Assembly (NCBI RefSeq): GCF_004361815.1
Contig: NZ_SNWA01000001.1
Coordinates: 806,001-870,000, forward strand
Length of the DNA: 64,000 nt
Reading direction: 5' to 3'
Source: Paraburkholderia sp. BL10I2N1
GTDB taxonomy: Bacteria; Pseudomonadota; Gammaproteobacteria; Burkholderiales; Burkholderiaceae
Shown here in pieces: positions 16,281 to 27,882 of this stretch. Below the pieces are notes generated by a model that was not told the origin of the DNA, made no database searches, and worked only from the letters and a program-made list of their open reading frames with translations. Both the position numbers and the translations under genes were made by a program. How positions within the stretch are numbered: position 1 is the stretch's first letter; each line of letters starts with the position of its first letter.

Positions 16281-17765
16281 TTACTTCGCTGCCGCCGCTT
16301 CATCGAGCTTCACGAGCGCAGCCACCACTCCGTCCGCATACGCCGGATCGATCCTGCGGAAATGCTCGATCTGACGCGCGACGATCTCATCCGGCACACC
16401 ATGCATATGCCGCGCGATGTTGCCGAAGAACCGCTCGCGCTGCGCAGCATCGAAGAGGCGAAACAGCGCGGCCGGCTGGCTGTAGTAGTCCTCGTCTTCG
16501 CGGTGGTCGTAGCGATCGACTGCGCCGCGCAGGAAGTCCCCTTGGGGAGCGCCAACGGCAAGCGGCGGCTCCGACGCATTGCGATCCTGCGCAAAGTCAC
16601 CGAAGCGGTTCGGCTCATAGTTCACCGTGCCACCCAGGTTGCCGTCCGTGCGCATCGCGCCGTCGCGATGGAACGAATGCTGGACCTGCACGCGCGACGC
16701 GTTCACCGGAATCTGGTGATGGTTGATGCCAAGGCGGTAACGCTGGGTGTCGCCGTAGGAGAACAGACGTCCCTGCAACAGGCGGTCAGGCGAGAAGCCA
16801 ATCCCCGGCACCACGTTTGCCGGCGTAAACGCAGCCTGCTCGACGTCCGCAAAGTAGTTCTGCGCATTGCGGTTCAACTCGATGACGCCGACGTCGATCA
16901 ACGGATAGTCCCTGTACGGCCAGACCTTCGTGATGTCGAACGGATTGTAGCGGTAGGTGGCCGCGTCCGCCTCCGGCATCACCTGGATGCAGAAGCGCCA
17001 TTTCGGAAAGTTGCCGCTGTCGATACTGCCGACGAGATCACGCTGCGCGCTCTCACGGTCGCTCGCGATCACCTGCGCCGCTTCGGCATCGGTGTAGTTT
17101 TCGATGCCCTGCATCGACTTGAAGTGGAACTTCACCCAGAATCGCTCGTTGTTCGCGTTGATGAACGAAAACGTGTGCGAACCGAAGCCGTGCATCTTCC
17201 GGTAGTTCTTCGGAATGCCGCGATCGCTCATCAGGATGGTCACCTGATGCAGCGACTCCGGATGCCGCGACCAGAAATCCCACGCCGCGATGTTGCTGCG
17301 CATGTTCGTGTACGGATCACGCTTCTGCGTGTGAATGAAGTCCGGAAACTTGAGCGGGTCGCGGATAAAGAACACCGGCGTGTTGTTGCCGACCACGTCC
17401 CAGTTACCCTCTTCCGTGTAGAACTTGATCGAGAAACCACGCACGTCGCGTTCCGCGTCGGCTGCGCCGCGCTCGCCCGCTACCGTCGAGAAGCGCATGA
17501 AAAGCGGCGTTTCCTTGCCGACTTCCGCGAAGACCTTCGCTTTCGTATAACGCGTGATGTCGTGCGTAACCTTGAGGGTGCCGAACGCGCCGGAGCCCTT
17601 CGCATGCACGCGCCGCTCCGGAATCACCTCGCGGTCGAAGTGCGCCAGCTTCTCGATCAGCCACACGTCCTGCAAGGCGACCGGGCCGCGCGCCCCGGCC
17701 GTCATCGAGTTCTGGTTGTCGGCGACGGGCGCGCCGGCTGCCGTGGTGAGTTTGCGTTCGGACAT
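16281..17765 (-). CDS. katA: Monofunctional haem catalase
   Basis: A 494-residue clade-3-type small-subunit catalase converting hydrogen peroxide to water and oxygen. The distal His lies in [12 protein letters not shown], the distal Asn in [12 protein letters not shown], and the proximal haem tyrosine in [14 protein letters not shown]. The length fits the 480-500 aa small-subunit class. Start ATG 17765 has GAGGAG upstream. It lies downstream of oxyR on the same strand, with a 42-codon ORF between them that has its own strong ribosome binding site. Confidence 0.95.
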   Translation of the reverse strand: MSERKLTTAAGAPVADNQNSMTAGARGPVALQDVWLIEKLAHFDREVIPERRVHAKGSGAFGTLKVTHDITRYTKAKVFAEVGKETPLFMRFSTVAGERGAADAERDVRGFSIKFYTEEGNWDVVGNNTPVFFIRDPLKFPDFIHTQKRDPYTNMRSNIAAWDFWSRHPESLHQVTILMSDRGIPKNYRKMHGFGSHTFSFINANNERFWVKFHFKSMQGIENYTDAEAAQVIASDRESAQRDLVGSIDSGNFPKWRFCIQVMPEADAATYRYNPFDITKVWPYRDYPLIDVGVIELNRNAQNYFADVEQAAFTPANVVPGIGFSPDRLLQGRLFSYGDTQRYRLGINHHQIPVNASRVQVQHSFHRDGAMRTDGNLGGTVNYEPNRFGDFAQDRNASEPPLAVGAPQGDFLRGAVDRYDHREDEDYYSQPAALFRLFDAAQRERFFGNIARHMHGVPDEIVARQIEHFRRIDPAYADGVVAALVKLDEAAAAK

Positions 17766-17851
17766 CTTTGAACTCCTCGGTTTTATGTTTGAAAGAGAAT
17801 CGCGTAAACGCCGCTGACGACGTCGTGGCAGAAATCGACGGGAGCAGGGAA

Positions 17852-17980
17852 TCAGGCCGCGAGCGCGCGGTCGACGAGCAATGCGAACGCGACCGTGCGC
17901 ACCGACGCAACGATGCGCGCAGCAGACTGTGCGGGTGGCGAAATGGACTGGTGGAATTGCCGTGGTTCGGCTTGCTTCAT
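17852..17980 (-). CDS. Small ORF upstream of katA, 42 aa
   Basis: A 42-codon ORF in the katA leader, with GGAGGAAACC directly before its ATG (17978-17980), a stronger ribosome binding site than katA itself has. Its C-terminal half (about residues 22-42) is hydrophobic and alanine-rich. It ends 86 bp before katA. I do not recognise it. It may be a small membrane or regulatory peptide, or an upstream ORF affecting katA translation. Confidence 0.45.
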   Translation of the reverse strand: MKQAEPRQFHQSISPPAQSAARIVASVRTVAFALLVDRALAA

Positions 17981-18151
17981 GGTTTCCTCCGGCGTTGTCG
18001 GATCGGGCGATCCATGGAGGAAACTATATCAATAGCTATCTACTTTTTTAATTTGATTAAATAAATCTATTCGATAGCGCTCACCCGTGTCATGCAAAGC
18101 CTTGGGCGAAGCCGGCCGCGGATGCCTCACGGCCACTACTACCGGCCGCGA
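17981..18151 (-). promoter_or_regulatory. AT-rich katA promoter region
   Basis: 171 bp between the oxyR stop and the small ORF upstream of katA, with an AT-rich core at about 18022-18075 that stands out from the GC-rich surroundings. It contains repeated ATAG/CTAT-type tetramers, which are components of OxyR sites, but I could not align a full OxyR consensus. It is the most likely place for the peroxide-responsive katA promoter. Confidence 0.4.
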
Positions 18152-19111
18152 TCAGTTCACCGCGACCGGCAGATCGAGCTTCTTCACGCCGGAAAGATCG
18201 CAGGCGGCGATTGCGTCGGAGATGGCATCGATTGCCGGCATCCGGGTAAAACTCTTGCGCCACGCGAGCACGACACGGCGATCCGGCACGGGCTCGTCGA
18301 AAGCCACGTAGCTCAGCAAGCCGGAGTCGACCCCGCCCGCGTGCGGCTTGACTTCCTGCACCGACATACGCGGCAGCACGGTAATGCCCACGCCGCTCGC
18401 CACCATATGGCGGATCGTTTCGAGCGACGAGCCTTCGAAAGTCTTCTGGATGCCGTCCGCGTTCTGGGAGAAGCGCATCAGTTCGGGGCACACGCCAAGC
18501 ACGTGATCGCGGAAGCAGTGCCCGCTGCCCAGCAGCAGCATGGTTTCCTGCTTCAGATCGTCCGGATCGATCTTGGGACGCGTTTCCCAGGCATGTCCGG
18601 ACGGCAGCGCGACAACGAAAGGCTCGTCATACAGCGGACGCAGCATCAGTCCCGTCTCCGGGAACGGCAGCGCCATGATCGCCACGTCGATTTCGCCCTG
18701 CTTTAGCAGTTCGATCAGCTTCAGCGTGTAATTTTCCTGCAGCATCAGCGGCATTTGCGGGACGCGCCGGATCATCTGCTTGACGAGCGTCGGCAGCAGG
18801 TAGGGCCCGATCGTGTAGATCACGCCGAGGCGCAGCGGTCCGACGAGCGGATCCTTGCCTTGCTTGGCGATTTCCTTGATGGCGAGCGTCTGTTCCAGCA
18901 CGCGTTGCGCCTGCGTGACGATCTGCTCGCCGATTGGCGTGACGCTGACTTCGCTCGTACCGCGCTCGAAAATCTGCACGTTGAGCTCGTCCTCGAGCTT
19001 CTTGATCGCCACCGACAGCGTCGGCTGGCTGACGAAACACGCTTCGGCCGCCCGGCCGAAGTGCCGCTCGCGCGCAACCGCGACGATGTATTTCAATTCA
19101 GTGAGCGTCAT
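18152..19111 (-). CDS. oxyR: Hydrogen peroxide sensor-regulator OxyR
   Basis: A 319-residue LysR-type activator. The N-terminal HTH includes FGRAAEACFVSQPTLSVAIKKLE. The redox-active cysteines sit exactly at Cys199 and Cys208 in GSGHCFRDHVLGVCPEL, the E. coli OxyR positions, which makes the assignment firm. On peroxide oxidation it activates genes such as katA and dps, both encoded just downstream. The ATG at 19111 matches the conserved MTLTELKYIV start; upstream frame extension is unnecessary. An ATAGGT-N11-ACCTAT palindrome 28 bp upstream is a likely autoregulatory site. Confidence 0.96.
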   Translation of the reverse strand: MTLTELKYIVAVARERHFGRAAEACFVSQPTLSVAIKKLEDELNVQIFERGTSEVSVTPIGEQIVTQAQRVLEQTLAIKEIAKQGKDPLVGPLRLGVIYTIGPYLLPTLVKQMIRRVPQMPLMLQENYTLKLIELLKQGEIDVAIMALPFPETGLMLRPLYDEPFVVALPSGHAWETRPKIDPDDLKQETMLLLGSGHCFRDHVLGVCPELMRFSQNADGIQKTFEGSSLETIRHMVASGVGITVLPRMSVQEVKPHAGGVDSGLLSYVAFDEPVPDRRVVLAWRKSFTRMPAIDAISDAIAACDLSGVKKLDLPVAVN

Positions 19112-19138
19112 TGGGGACCAATCAGCGCGATGGATTCG

Positions 19139-19161
19139 ATAGGTTTCTGTTATACACCTAT
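19139..19161. promoter_or_regulatory. LysR-type operator (T-N11-A) upstream of oxyR
   Basis: Perfect inverted repeat ATAGGT (19139-19144), 11-nt spacer, ACCTAT (19156-19161), just upstream of the oxyR start. This is the classic T-N11-A geometry of LysR-type regulators, which usually repress their own genes. OxyR itself is the natural candidate. Confidence 0.6.
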
Positions 19162-19256
19162 GGGGCCAATTCGCCAACCAGGATTGCCCTCGAATGAGGG
19201 GCGGAGCGCCCTGGCGCGCGCTCACTCACCTAACGCCCCAGTCCACCCCGCCAGGG

Positions 19257-21488
19257 TCAGGCCTTCAGGTACTGCTCGCGCGCGCCGAGCCAGCGCGCCA
19301 GATGCTGTGTGACCACCTGCGGATACTCCGCCAGCAGCCGTGCGGCGGCTTCACGTGCCGGCTCGATCAGCCAGCCGTCCTGCTGGAGATCGGCAAAACG
19401 CAGCATGGCGGCGCCCGACTGCCGCGCCCCGAGGAATTCGCCCGGTCCACGGATTTCGAGGTCGCGGCGCGCGATCTCGAAACCATCGGTGGTTTCGCGC
19501 ATCGTCTGGAGGCGCGCACGAGCCGTCTGCGACAGCGGTCCGGTGTACAGCAGCACGCACACCGACGCCGCGCTGCCTCGCCCGACGCGCCCGCGCAACT
19601 GGTGCAATTGCGCCAGACCAAAGCGCTCGGCGTGCTCGATCACCATCAGCGATGCGTTCGGCACGTCGACGCCCACTTCGATCACCGTGGTCGCCACAAG
19701 CAACTGTACTTCGTTGCGTGTAAACGCCCCCATCACCGCGGCTTTCTCCGCAGGCGCCAGCCGGCCATGTACCAGTCCGACGTTCAGTTCGGGGAGCGTG
19801 GCCACCAGCGTTTCCCAGGTTTCGACGGCAGTCTGCAGTTGCAGCGTCTCGCTTTCCTCGATCAGCGGACACACCCAGTACACCTGACGCCCCGTCAGCG
19901 CCGCCTCGCGCACGCGACCGATGACCTCTTCACGGCGCGCATCGGATACGAGTTTCGTCAGGATCGGCGTGCGGCCGGGCGGCAGTTCGTCGATGGTCGA
20001 GACGTCGAGATCGGCGTAATAGGTCATGGCGAGCGTGCGCGGGATCGGCGTCGCCGACATCATCAACTGGTGAGGCTGAAAATCGCGCGCGCCGTCGGCC
20101 GCGTTCTGCGCCTTCGCACGCAACGCGAGCCGCTGCTCGACGCCGAAACGATGCTGTTCGTCGACGATCACGAGCCCGAGCCGCGCGAACTCGACCGCGT
20201 CCTGGATGATCGCGTGCGTGCCGATCACGAGGTGGGCGGTGCCAAGCGCCGCCGCCTCCAGCGCGGCGCGCTTCTCCTTCGTTTTCAGACTGCCGGCAAG
20301 CCACGCGACGCTCACGCCAAGCGGTTCGAGCCAGCCACGCAGCTTGCGCGCGTGCTGCTCGGCGAGAATTTCAGTGGGCGCCATCAGGGCGGCCTGGTAG
20401 CCCGAGTCGATGGCCTGCGCGGCGGCGAGCGCCGCGACGACCGTCTTGCCGCTGCCGACGTCGCCTTGCAACAGACGCTGCATCGGATGCGGCTGGGTCA
20501 GATCCCGCGAGATTTCGGCGCAGACGCGCTGCTGCGCGCCGGTCAGCGCAAACGGCAGCGCGGCGAGCAGGCGGGCGACGAGCGAGCCGGAATCCGTCGG
20601 CGCACGACGCGGCATCTCAGGCGCTGTGCGCATGCGCCGCTCTTCATGCGCGCGTTTGAGCGACATCTGCTGCGCGAGCAGTTCCTCGAACTTGATGCGC
20701 AGCCAGGCCGGGTGCGTGCCATCGATCAGCGCGGTTTCGTCGGAATCGACACTCGGGTGATGCAGCGTGCGCACCGCTTCGGCAAGCGGTGGCAGTCCAA
20801 GCGGCTGAACAAAGGCCTGTGCGATCGGCTCCGGCAACAGTTCGGGCAACGCGGTGCGCGACAACGCGTTGTCGATCGACTTGCGCAGATACGCCTGCGT
20901 GACGCCCGCGGTGGCGGGATAAACCGGCGTGAGCGCCTGCGGCAGCGGCGTATCCTCTTCGACCACGCGCACCGCCGGATGCACCATTTCCATCCCGAAG
21001 AAGCCGCCGCGGACATCGCCGCGCACGCGCAGACGCTGGCCGACGGCCATCTGCTTGACCTGCGAGCCGTAGAAGTTGAGAAAGCGCAGCACGAGTTCAT
21101 CGCCGGCGTCGTCCCTCAGCTTGACCAGCAACTGGCGGCGCGGCCGGTAGGCGATCTCATTGTCGAACACGACGCCCTCGCTCTGCGCCATGCCGCCCGG
21201 CAGCAGTTCGCCGACCGGCGTCAGCATGGTTTCGTCTTCATAGCGCATCGGCAGATGCAGCACGAGATCGATGTCGCGGGTCAGGCCGAGCTTGGCCAAC
21301 TTGTCGGCGGTTCTGGTCAGCGCCGGGGCGGCCCTTTTCGCGTCGCCGGCTCCGCTCGGTGACGAAGTCGCCGCCTTGCCCCGCGCCGCGCGGCGCTTCG
21401 GCTCGGCGCTTGCATCCGCGCTTACTTCCGCGCTTGCATCGTCGGCATCGTCGGCATGGGCTAAGAGGCGGCGGTCGGACAGGGGCAT
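19257..21488 (-). CDS. recG: ATP-dependent DNA helicase RecG
   Basis: A 743-residue RecG that remodels stalled replication forks and Holliday junctions. The wedge/OB domain is in the N-terminal third. Walker A is GDVGSGKTVVA, the DEQH box is VDEQHRFGVEQR, and helicase motifs MSATPIPRTLAMT, GRLAPAEK, LVATTVIEVGVDVPNA and QLRGRVGRG follow. Compared with E. coli RecG (693 aa) it carries an extra N-terminal Ala/Asp/Glu-rich, low-complexity stretch (about residues 12-55). The start at 21488 is tentative because the ribosome binding site is weak; another ATG lies at 21596. It is divergent from queA. Confidence 0.95.
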   Translation of the reverse strand: MPLSDRRLLAHADDADDASAEVSADASAEPKRRAARGKAATSSPSGAGDAKRAAPALTRTADKLAKLGLTRDIDLVLHLPMRYEDETMLTPVGELLPGGMAQSEGVVFDNEIAYRPRRQLLVKLRDDAGDELVLRFLNFYGSQVKQMAVGQRLRVRGDVRGGFFGMEMVHPAVRVVEEDTPLPQALTPVYPATAGVTQAYLRKSIDNALSRTALPELLPEPIAQAFVQPLGLPPLAEAVRTLHHPSVDSDETALIDGTHPAWLRIKFEELLAQQMSLKRAHEERRMRTAPEMPRRAPTDSGSLVARLLAALPFALTGAQQRVCAEISRDLTQPHPMQRLLQGDVGSGKTVVAALAAAQAIDSGYQAALMAPTEILAEQHARKLRGWLEPLGVSVAWLAGSLKTKEKRAALEAAALGTAHLVIGTHAIIQDAVEFARLGLVIVDEQHRFGVEQRLALRAKAQNAADGARDFQPHQLMMSATPIPRTLAMTYYADLDVSTIDELPPGRTPILTKLVSDARREEVIGRVREAALTGRQVYWVCPLIEESETLQLQTAVETWETLVATLPELNVGLVHGRLAPAEKAAVMGAFTRNEVQLLVATTVIEVGVDVPNASLMVIEHAERFGLAQLHQLRGRVGRGSAASVCVLLYTGPLSQTARARLQTMRETTDGFEIARRDLEIRGPGEFLGARQSGAAMLRFADLQQDGWLIEPAREAAARLLAEYPQVVTQHLARWLGAREQYLKA

Positions 21489-21665
21489 GAGTCGCTTCGC
21501 AAGTACAATATCGGCTTTCAGGGGTATCGCAACGATGCCGCGCGCCGCCGGAACAGGGTATTCAACGTCGGCGGCCCGCACAGCAACGTTCCGCAATCAT
21601 AGCCGCTCGCCGCCAGGCGCCGGTTCAATTCAGCATCGTTTCCAGAGTTGTTACAGCCAGTCCGC

Positions 21666-24032
<2,367 letters not shown>

Positions 24033-24265
24033 CGCCCAGAAATTACGCCGAAGCCCGCCCATGGCGGGCGCCAGCGGATTATCCTGAAGATTCGCGCTGC
24101 CCCGGCCAGCATAACCTTACAATTATCTTTCGCGACATCTCGATCAAGCCGTTTCTGTCGCAATAACAGCTTGATCGCAAAGCGCATTTTGCTGTGCCGT
24201 CGCGGCCAGGGCAGATGGTAGAATAACCGGCTGCTTTTTTTGATCGTTATAACGGAGAGACCAAC

Positions 24266-24589
24266 GTGTCGTTCATTTCCAACGCCTTCGCGCAAGGCAC
24301 CGGTGGCGCAGAATCGAGTCTGATGAGCTTTCTGCCGCTGATCCTGATGTTCGGTGTTCTGTACTTCATCATGATCCGCCCGCAAATGAAGCGCCAGAAG
24401 GAACATCGCAACATGCTCTCCGCCATGGCGAAGGGCGACGAAGTGGTCACCAACGGCGGCATCGTCGGCAAGGTGACCAAGGTGAGCGATGCCTATGTCG
24501 GCGTCGAAATCGCCGAAGGCACGGAAATCACCGTGCAGAAGGCATCGGTTACGCAGATTCTCCCGAAGGGCACGATCAAGTCGCTGTAA
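24266..24589 (+). CDS. yajC: Sec translocon accessory protein YajC
   Basis: 107 residues with a single transmembrane helix (about residues 18-36, LMSFLPLILMFGVLYFIMI) followed by RPQMKRQKEHRNM and a small soluble domain, the standard YajC layout. YajC associates with SecDF at the inner membrane. The start is GTG at 24266 with CGGAGAGA upstream. It precedes secD by 140 bp. Confidence 0.94.
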   Translation: MSFISNAFAQGTGGAESSLMSFLPLILMFGVLYFIMIRPQMKRQKEHRNMLSAMAKGDEVVTNGGIVGKVTKVSDAYVGVEIAEGTEITVQKASVTQILPKGTIKSL

Positions 24590-24729
24590 GGCCTGCTCTC
24601 TCGCGTCCGGCGCGGCCTCGCTGGAACCTGAACGGCTTCCTGAGTCGTCACTGACCTGATACCCACGGTTCCCGCGCTCATCGCCGGACGCATCGCTTCC
24701 AAGCCAACCTTCCCGTTGGGCCCATCCCC

Positions 24730-26772
24730 ATGAATCGTTACCCCCTCTGGAAATATGTCGTGATGCTGGTGGCGCTCGTCATCGGCCTCGTGTACACGTT
24801 GCCCAACTTCTTCGGTGAAGCGCCGGCGGTCCAGGTGTCGAGCGGCAAGGCTACGGTCAAGCTCGACTCGACCACGCTATCGCAGGTCGAAGCCGCGCTG
24901 GCGTCGGCCCAGATCAAGCCCGCCGCCATCACGTTCGACAATTCCCAGACCAACGCGAACATCCGCGTGCGTCTGACGGACACCGACACGCAACTGCGCG
25001 TGAAAGACCTGCTGCAGAAGTCGCTGAACGCCGATCCGACGGATCCGCAGTTCATCGTGGCGCTGAACCTGCAAAGCGCGTCGCCCAGCTGGCTCACCGC
25101 GCTTCGCGCATTGCCGATGTACCTTGGTCTCGACCTGCGCGGCGGGGTGCACTTCCTGCTGCAGGTGGACATGGCAGGCGCGCTGAACAAGAAGCTCGAC
25201 TCGGATGCGTCCGACGTCCGCACCTTGCTGCGTGACAAGAACATCCGCGATGGCGGCGTGAACCGCGTCAACCAGTCGGTGGTAGTGAATTTCGCCGATG
25301 CGGACACGGCCAATGCGGCGCTCAAGCTCCTGAATACGGGCATCACCGAACTCCAGTGGGCCACGCAGCCGAATCCGGTAGGCGGTGTGCAGGTCGTTGG
25401 CACGTTCACGCCGGCGGTGCAGAAAGCCGTTCAGGAAGCCGCAATCAAGCAGAACATCACGACGCTGCATAACCGCGTGAACGAACTCGGCGTGGCCGAA
25501 CCGGTGATCCAGCAGCAAGGCTCCGACCGTATTGTGGTCGAACTGCCGGGCGTGCAGGACACGGCGAAGGCGAAGGACATCATCGGCCGCACGGCGACGC
25601 TCGAAGCGCGCCTTGCCGATCCGGTGAATACCCATCCGAACCCGAACGATCCGGTGCCGCCGGGCGACGAGCTCTTCACCCAGGGCAACCAGACGCCGGT
25701 GCTGCTGCGCAAGCAGGTGATCTTCACCGGCGACCGCATCATCGACGCCTCCGCCGGCTTCGACGAACACCAGCGTCCGTCAGTCAACATCCGCCTCGAC
25801 TCGGCGGGTGGCCGGGCGGTGCGCAGCGTGTCGCGCGACAACATCGGCAAGCCGATGGCGATGGTGCTGTTCGAAAAGGGCAAGGGCGAAGTGTTGACGG
25901 TCGCGACGATCCAGTCGGAACTGGGTGACCGCTTCCAGATCACCGGCCAGCCGACGCCGCAAGCCGCCGCCGATCTCGCGCTGCTGCTGCGCGCCGGTTC
26001 GCTGGCAGCGCCGATGGAGATCATCGAGGAACGCACGATCGGCCCGAGCCTTGGCGCCGACAACATCAAGAAGGGCTTCCATTCGGTCGTGTGGGGCTTT
26101 GCGGCGATCGCCGTGTTCATGATCGCGTACTACATGCTGTTCGGTGTGATCTCGATGATCGGGCTGTCGGTCAACCTGTTGCTGCTGATCGCGATTCTGT
26201 CGATGCTGCAGGCCACGCTGACGTTGCCGGGTATCGCCGCTATCGCCCTCGCGCTCGGTATGGCGATCGACGCGAACGTGCTGATCAACGAGCGTGTGCG
26301 TGAAGAACTGCGCAACGGCGCACCGCCGCAACTCGCGATCCAGAACGGCTATGCGCACGCATGGGCGACGATTCTCGACTCGAACGTGACGACGCTGATC
26401 GCTGGTCTCGCGCTGCTCGCGTTCGGCTCGGGCCCGGTGCGCGGCTTCGCGGTCGTGCACTGTATCGGCATCATGACGTCGATGTTCTCTGCGGTGTTCT
26501 TCTCGCGCGGTCTCGTGAACCTGTGGTACGGCGGCAAGAAGAAGCTGAAGTCGCTGGCCATCGGTCAGGTGTGGAAGCCGACGCCGGCAGGTGCGGCCGC
26601 CGCGCTCACCGACGACGACGCGGCAACCGACACCGCAAGGGCCATCGTTGCCAACAACGCTGCCGCAGCGAAGGCCAATGCGGCCAAAGCGCCGGCGCGC
26701 AGCGGCAAGCCGGTGGTACGTCGCCGAAACGATCCTGGCAGTGCGCCCAGGAAACCGGGTTCATCCCGCTGA
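24730..26772 (+). CDS. secD: Protein translocase subunit SecD
   Basis: A 680-residue RND-family subunit that uses the proton gradient to pull preproteins through SecYEG. It has an N-terminal transmembrane helix (about residues 7-24), a large periplasmic region with GLDLRGGVHFLLQVD, and five C-terminal helices with GMAIDANVLINERVREE and the following DSNVTTLIAG block. The cytoplasmic C-terminal tail is extended, Ala-rich and basic (last ~60 residues), compared with E. coli SecD (615 aa). It is followed by secF after 18 bp. Confidence 0.96.
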   Translation: MNRYPLWKYVVMLVALVIGLVYTLPNFFGEAPAVQVSSGKATVKLDSTTLSQVEAALASAQIKPAAITFDNSQTNANIRVRLTDTDTQLRVKDLLQKSLNADPTDPQFIVALNLQSASPSWLTALRALPMYLGLDLRGGVHFLLQVDMAGALNKKLDSDASDVRTLLRDKNIRDGGVNRVNQSVVVNFADADTANAALKLLNTGITELQWATQPNPVGGVQVVGTFTPAVQKAVQEAAIKQNITTLHNRVNELGVAEPVIQQQGSDRIVVELPGVQDTAKAKDIIGRTATLEARLADPVNTHPNPNDPVPPGDELFTQGNQTPVLLRKQVIFTGDRIIDASAGFDEHQRPSVNIRLDSAGGRAVRSVSRDNIGKPMAMVLFEKGKGEVLTVATIQSELGDRFQITGQPTPQAAADLALLLRAGSLAAPMEIIEERTIGPSLGADNIKKGFHSVVWGFAAIAVFMIAYYMLFGVISMIGLSVNLLLLIAILSMLQATLTLPGIAAIALALGMAIDANVLINERVREELRNGAPPQLAIQNGYAHAWATILDSNVTTLIAGLALLAFGSGPVRGFAVVHCIGIMTSMFSAVFFSRGLVNLWYGGKKKLKSLAIGQVWKPTPAGAAAALTDDDAATDTARAIVANNAAAAKANAAKAPARSGKPVVRRRNDPGSAPRKPGSSR

Positions 26773-26790
26773 GTCCCGGAGAAAAAGATC

Positions 26791-27741
26791 ATGGAATTTT
26801 TCCGTATCCGCAAAGACATTCCGTTCATGCAGCGCGCGTTGCTGTTCAACGCGATTTCGCTCCTGACGTTTATCGCTGCCGTGTTTTTCCTCGTGCACCG
26901 CGGGCTGCATCTGTCGGTGGAATTCACGGGCGGCACGGTCATCGAAGTGCAGTATCCGACGGCCGTACCGCTCGAACCGGTGCGTAACACGCTCGACAAG
27001 CTCGGTTACGCCGACGCGCAGGTGCAGAACTTCGGCACCTCGCGCGACGTGCTGATCCGCCTGCCGCTCAAGCAGGGGCTTACGTCCGCGCAGCAGAGCG
27101 ACCAGGTGATGAGCGCACTGAAAGCCGAAAACGCGCAGGCGCAGTTGCAGCGCGTCGAGTTCGTCGGCCCGCAGGTCGGCAAGGAACTCGCCACCGACGG
27201 TCTGCTCGCGCTTGCCTGCGTGGTCGTCGGCATCGTGATCTACCTGTCGTTCCGCTTCGAATGGAAATATGCCGTCGCCGGCGTGATCGCCAACCTGCAC
27301 GACGTGGTGATCATTCTCGGTTTCTTCGCGTTCTTCCAGTGGGAGTTCTCGCTGTCGGTGCTGGCTGCCGTGCTCGCGGTGCTCGGTTACTCGGTGAACG
27401 AATCGGTCGTTATCTTCGACCGGATTCGCGAAACCTTCCGTCGCGAACGCAAGATGACGGTGATCGAAGTCATCAACCATGCAATCACGAGCACGATGTC
27501 GCGAACCATCATCACGCACGGCTGTACGCAGATGATGGTGCTGTCGATGTTCCTGTTCGGCGGCCCGACGCTGCACTACTTCGCGCTGGCCCTGACGGTC
27601 GGTATCCTGTTCGGTATCTATTCGTCGGTGTTCGTTGCGGCGGCGCTCGCGATGTGGCTGGGCGTGAAACGCGAAGACCTGATCAAGGACAAGAAGGAAC
27701 GCCATGATCCAGGCGACCCGAACGCCGGCGCACAGGTTTGA
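26791..27741 (+). CDS. secF: Protein translocase subunit SecF
   Basis: A 316-residue partner of SecD. It has an N-terminal helix, a periplasmic VEFTGGTVIEVQYP block, and five C-terminal helices with YSVNESVVIFDRIRE, the conserved SecF signature. CGGAGAAAAAGATC precedes the ATG. An 18-bp-stem terminator follows 30 bp after the stop, marking the end of the queA-tgt-yajC-secDF cluster. Confidence 0.96.
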   Translation: MEFFRIRKDIPFMQRALLFNAISLLTFIAAVFFLVHRGLHLSVEFTGGTVIEVQYPTAVPLEPVRNTLDKLGYADAQVQNFGTSRDVLIRLPLKQGLTSAQQSDQVMSALKAENAQAQLQRVEFVGPQVGKELATDGLLALACVVVGIVIYLSFRFEWKYAVAGVIANLHDVVIILGFFAFFQWEFSLSVLAAVLAVLGYSVNESVVIFDRIRETFRRERKMTVIEVINHAITSTMSRTIITHGCTQMMVLSMFLFGGPTLHYFALALTVGILFGIYSSVFVAAALAMWLGVKREDLIKDKKERHDPGDPNAGAQV

Positions 27742-27771
27742 TATCCACTGAGCGCTGGACGTAGAAGCACC

Positions 27772-27811
27772 AAAGACAAAGGCCGGTTCGAAAGAACCGG
27801 CCTTTGTCTTT
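27772..27811. terminator. Strong bidirectional terminator between secF and the MFS gene
   Basis: 18-bp perfect stem (27772-27789 with 27794-27811), GAAA tetraloop, AAAGAC / GTCTTT ends giving T-rich tails on both strands. It serves the convergent secF and MFS transporter genes. Confidence 0.92.
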
Positions 27812-27882
27812 TACCGCGCCTGACATGCTCAACATGGCTGTCGCCGCCTGCAACGGCAACCCACGTTAGCGCTCCCGACGGA

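Noticed and set aside
16362..17771. 469-codon plus-strand frame opposite katA, and 722-codon plus-strand frame opposite recG (19194-21362)
   Set aside because: Both mirror firmly identified genes codon for codon and have composition typical of antisense frames.
17981..18151. Full OxyR binding site upstream of katA
   Set aside because: ATAG/CTAT pieces are present, but I could not align the four-element OxyR consensus; reported only as an AT-rich promoter region.
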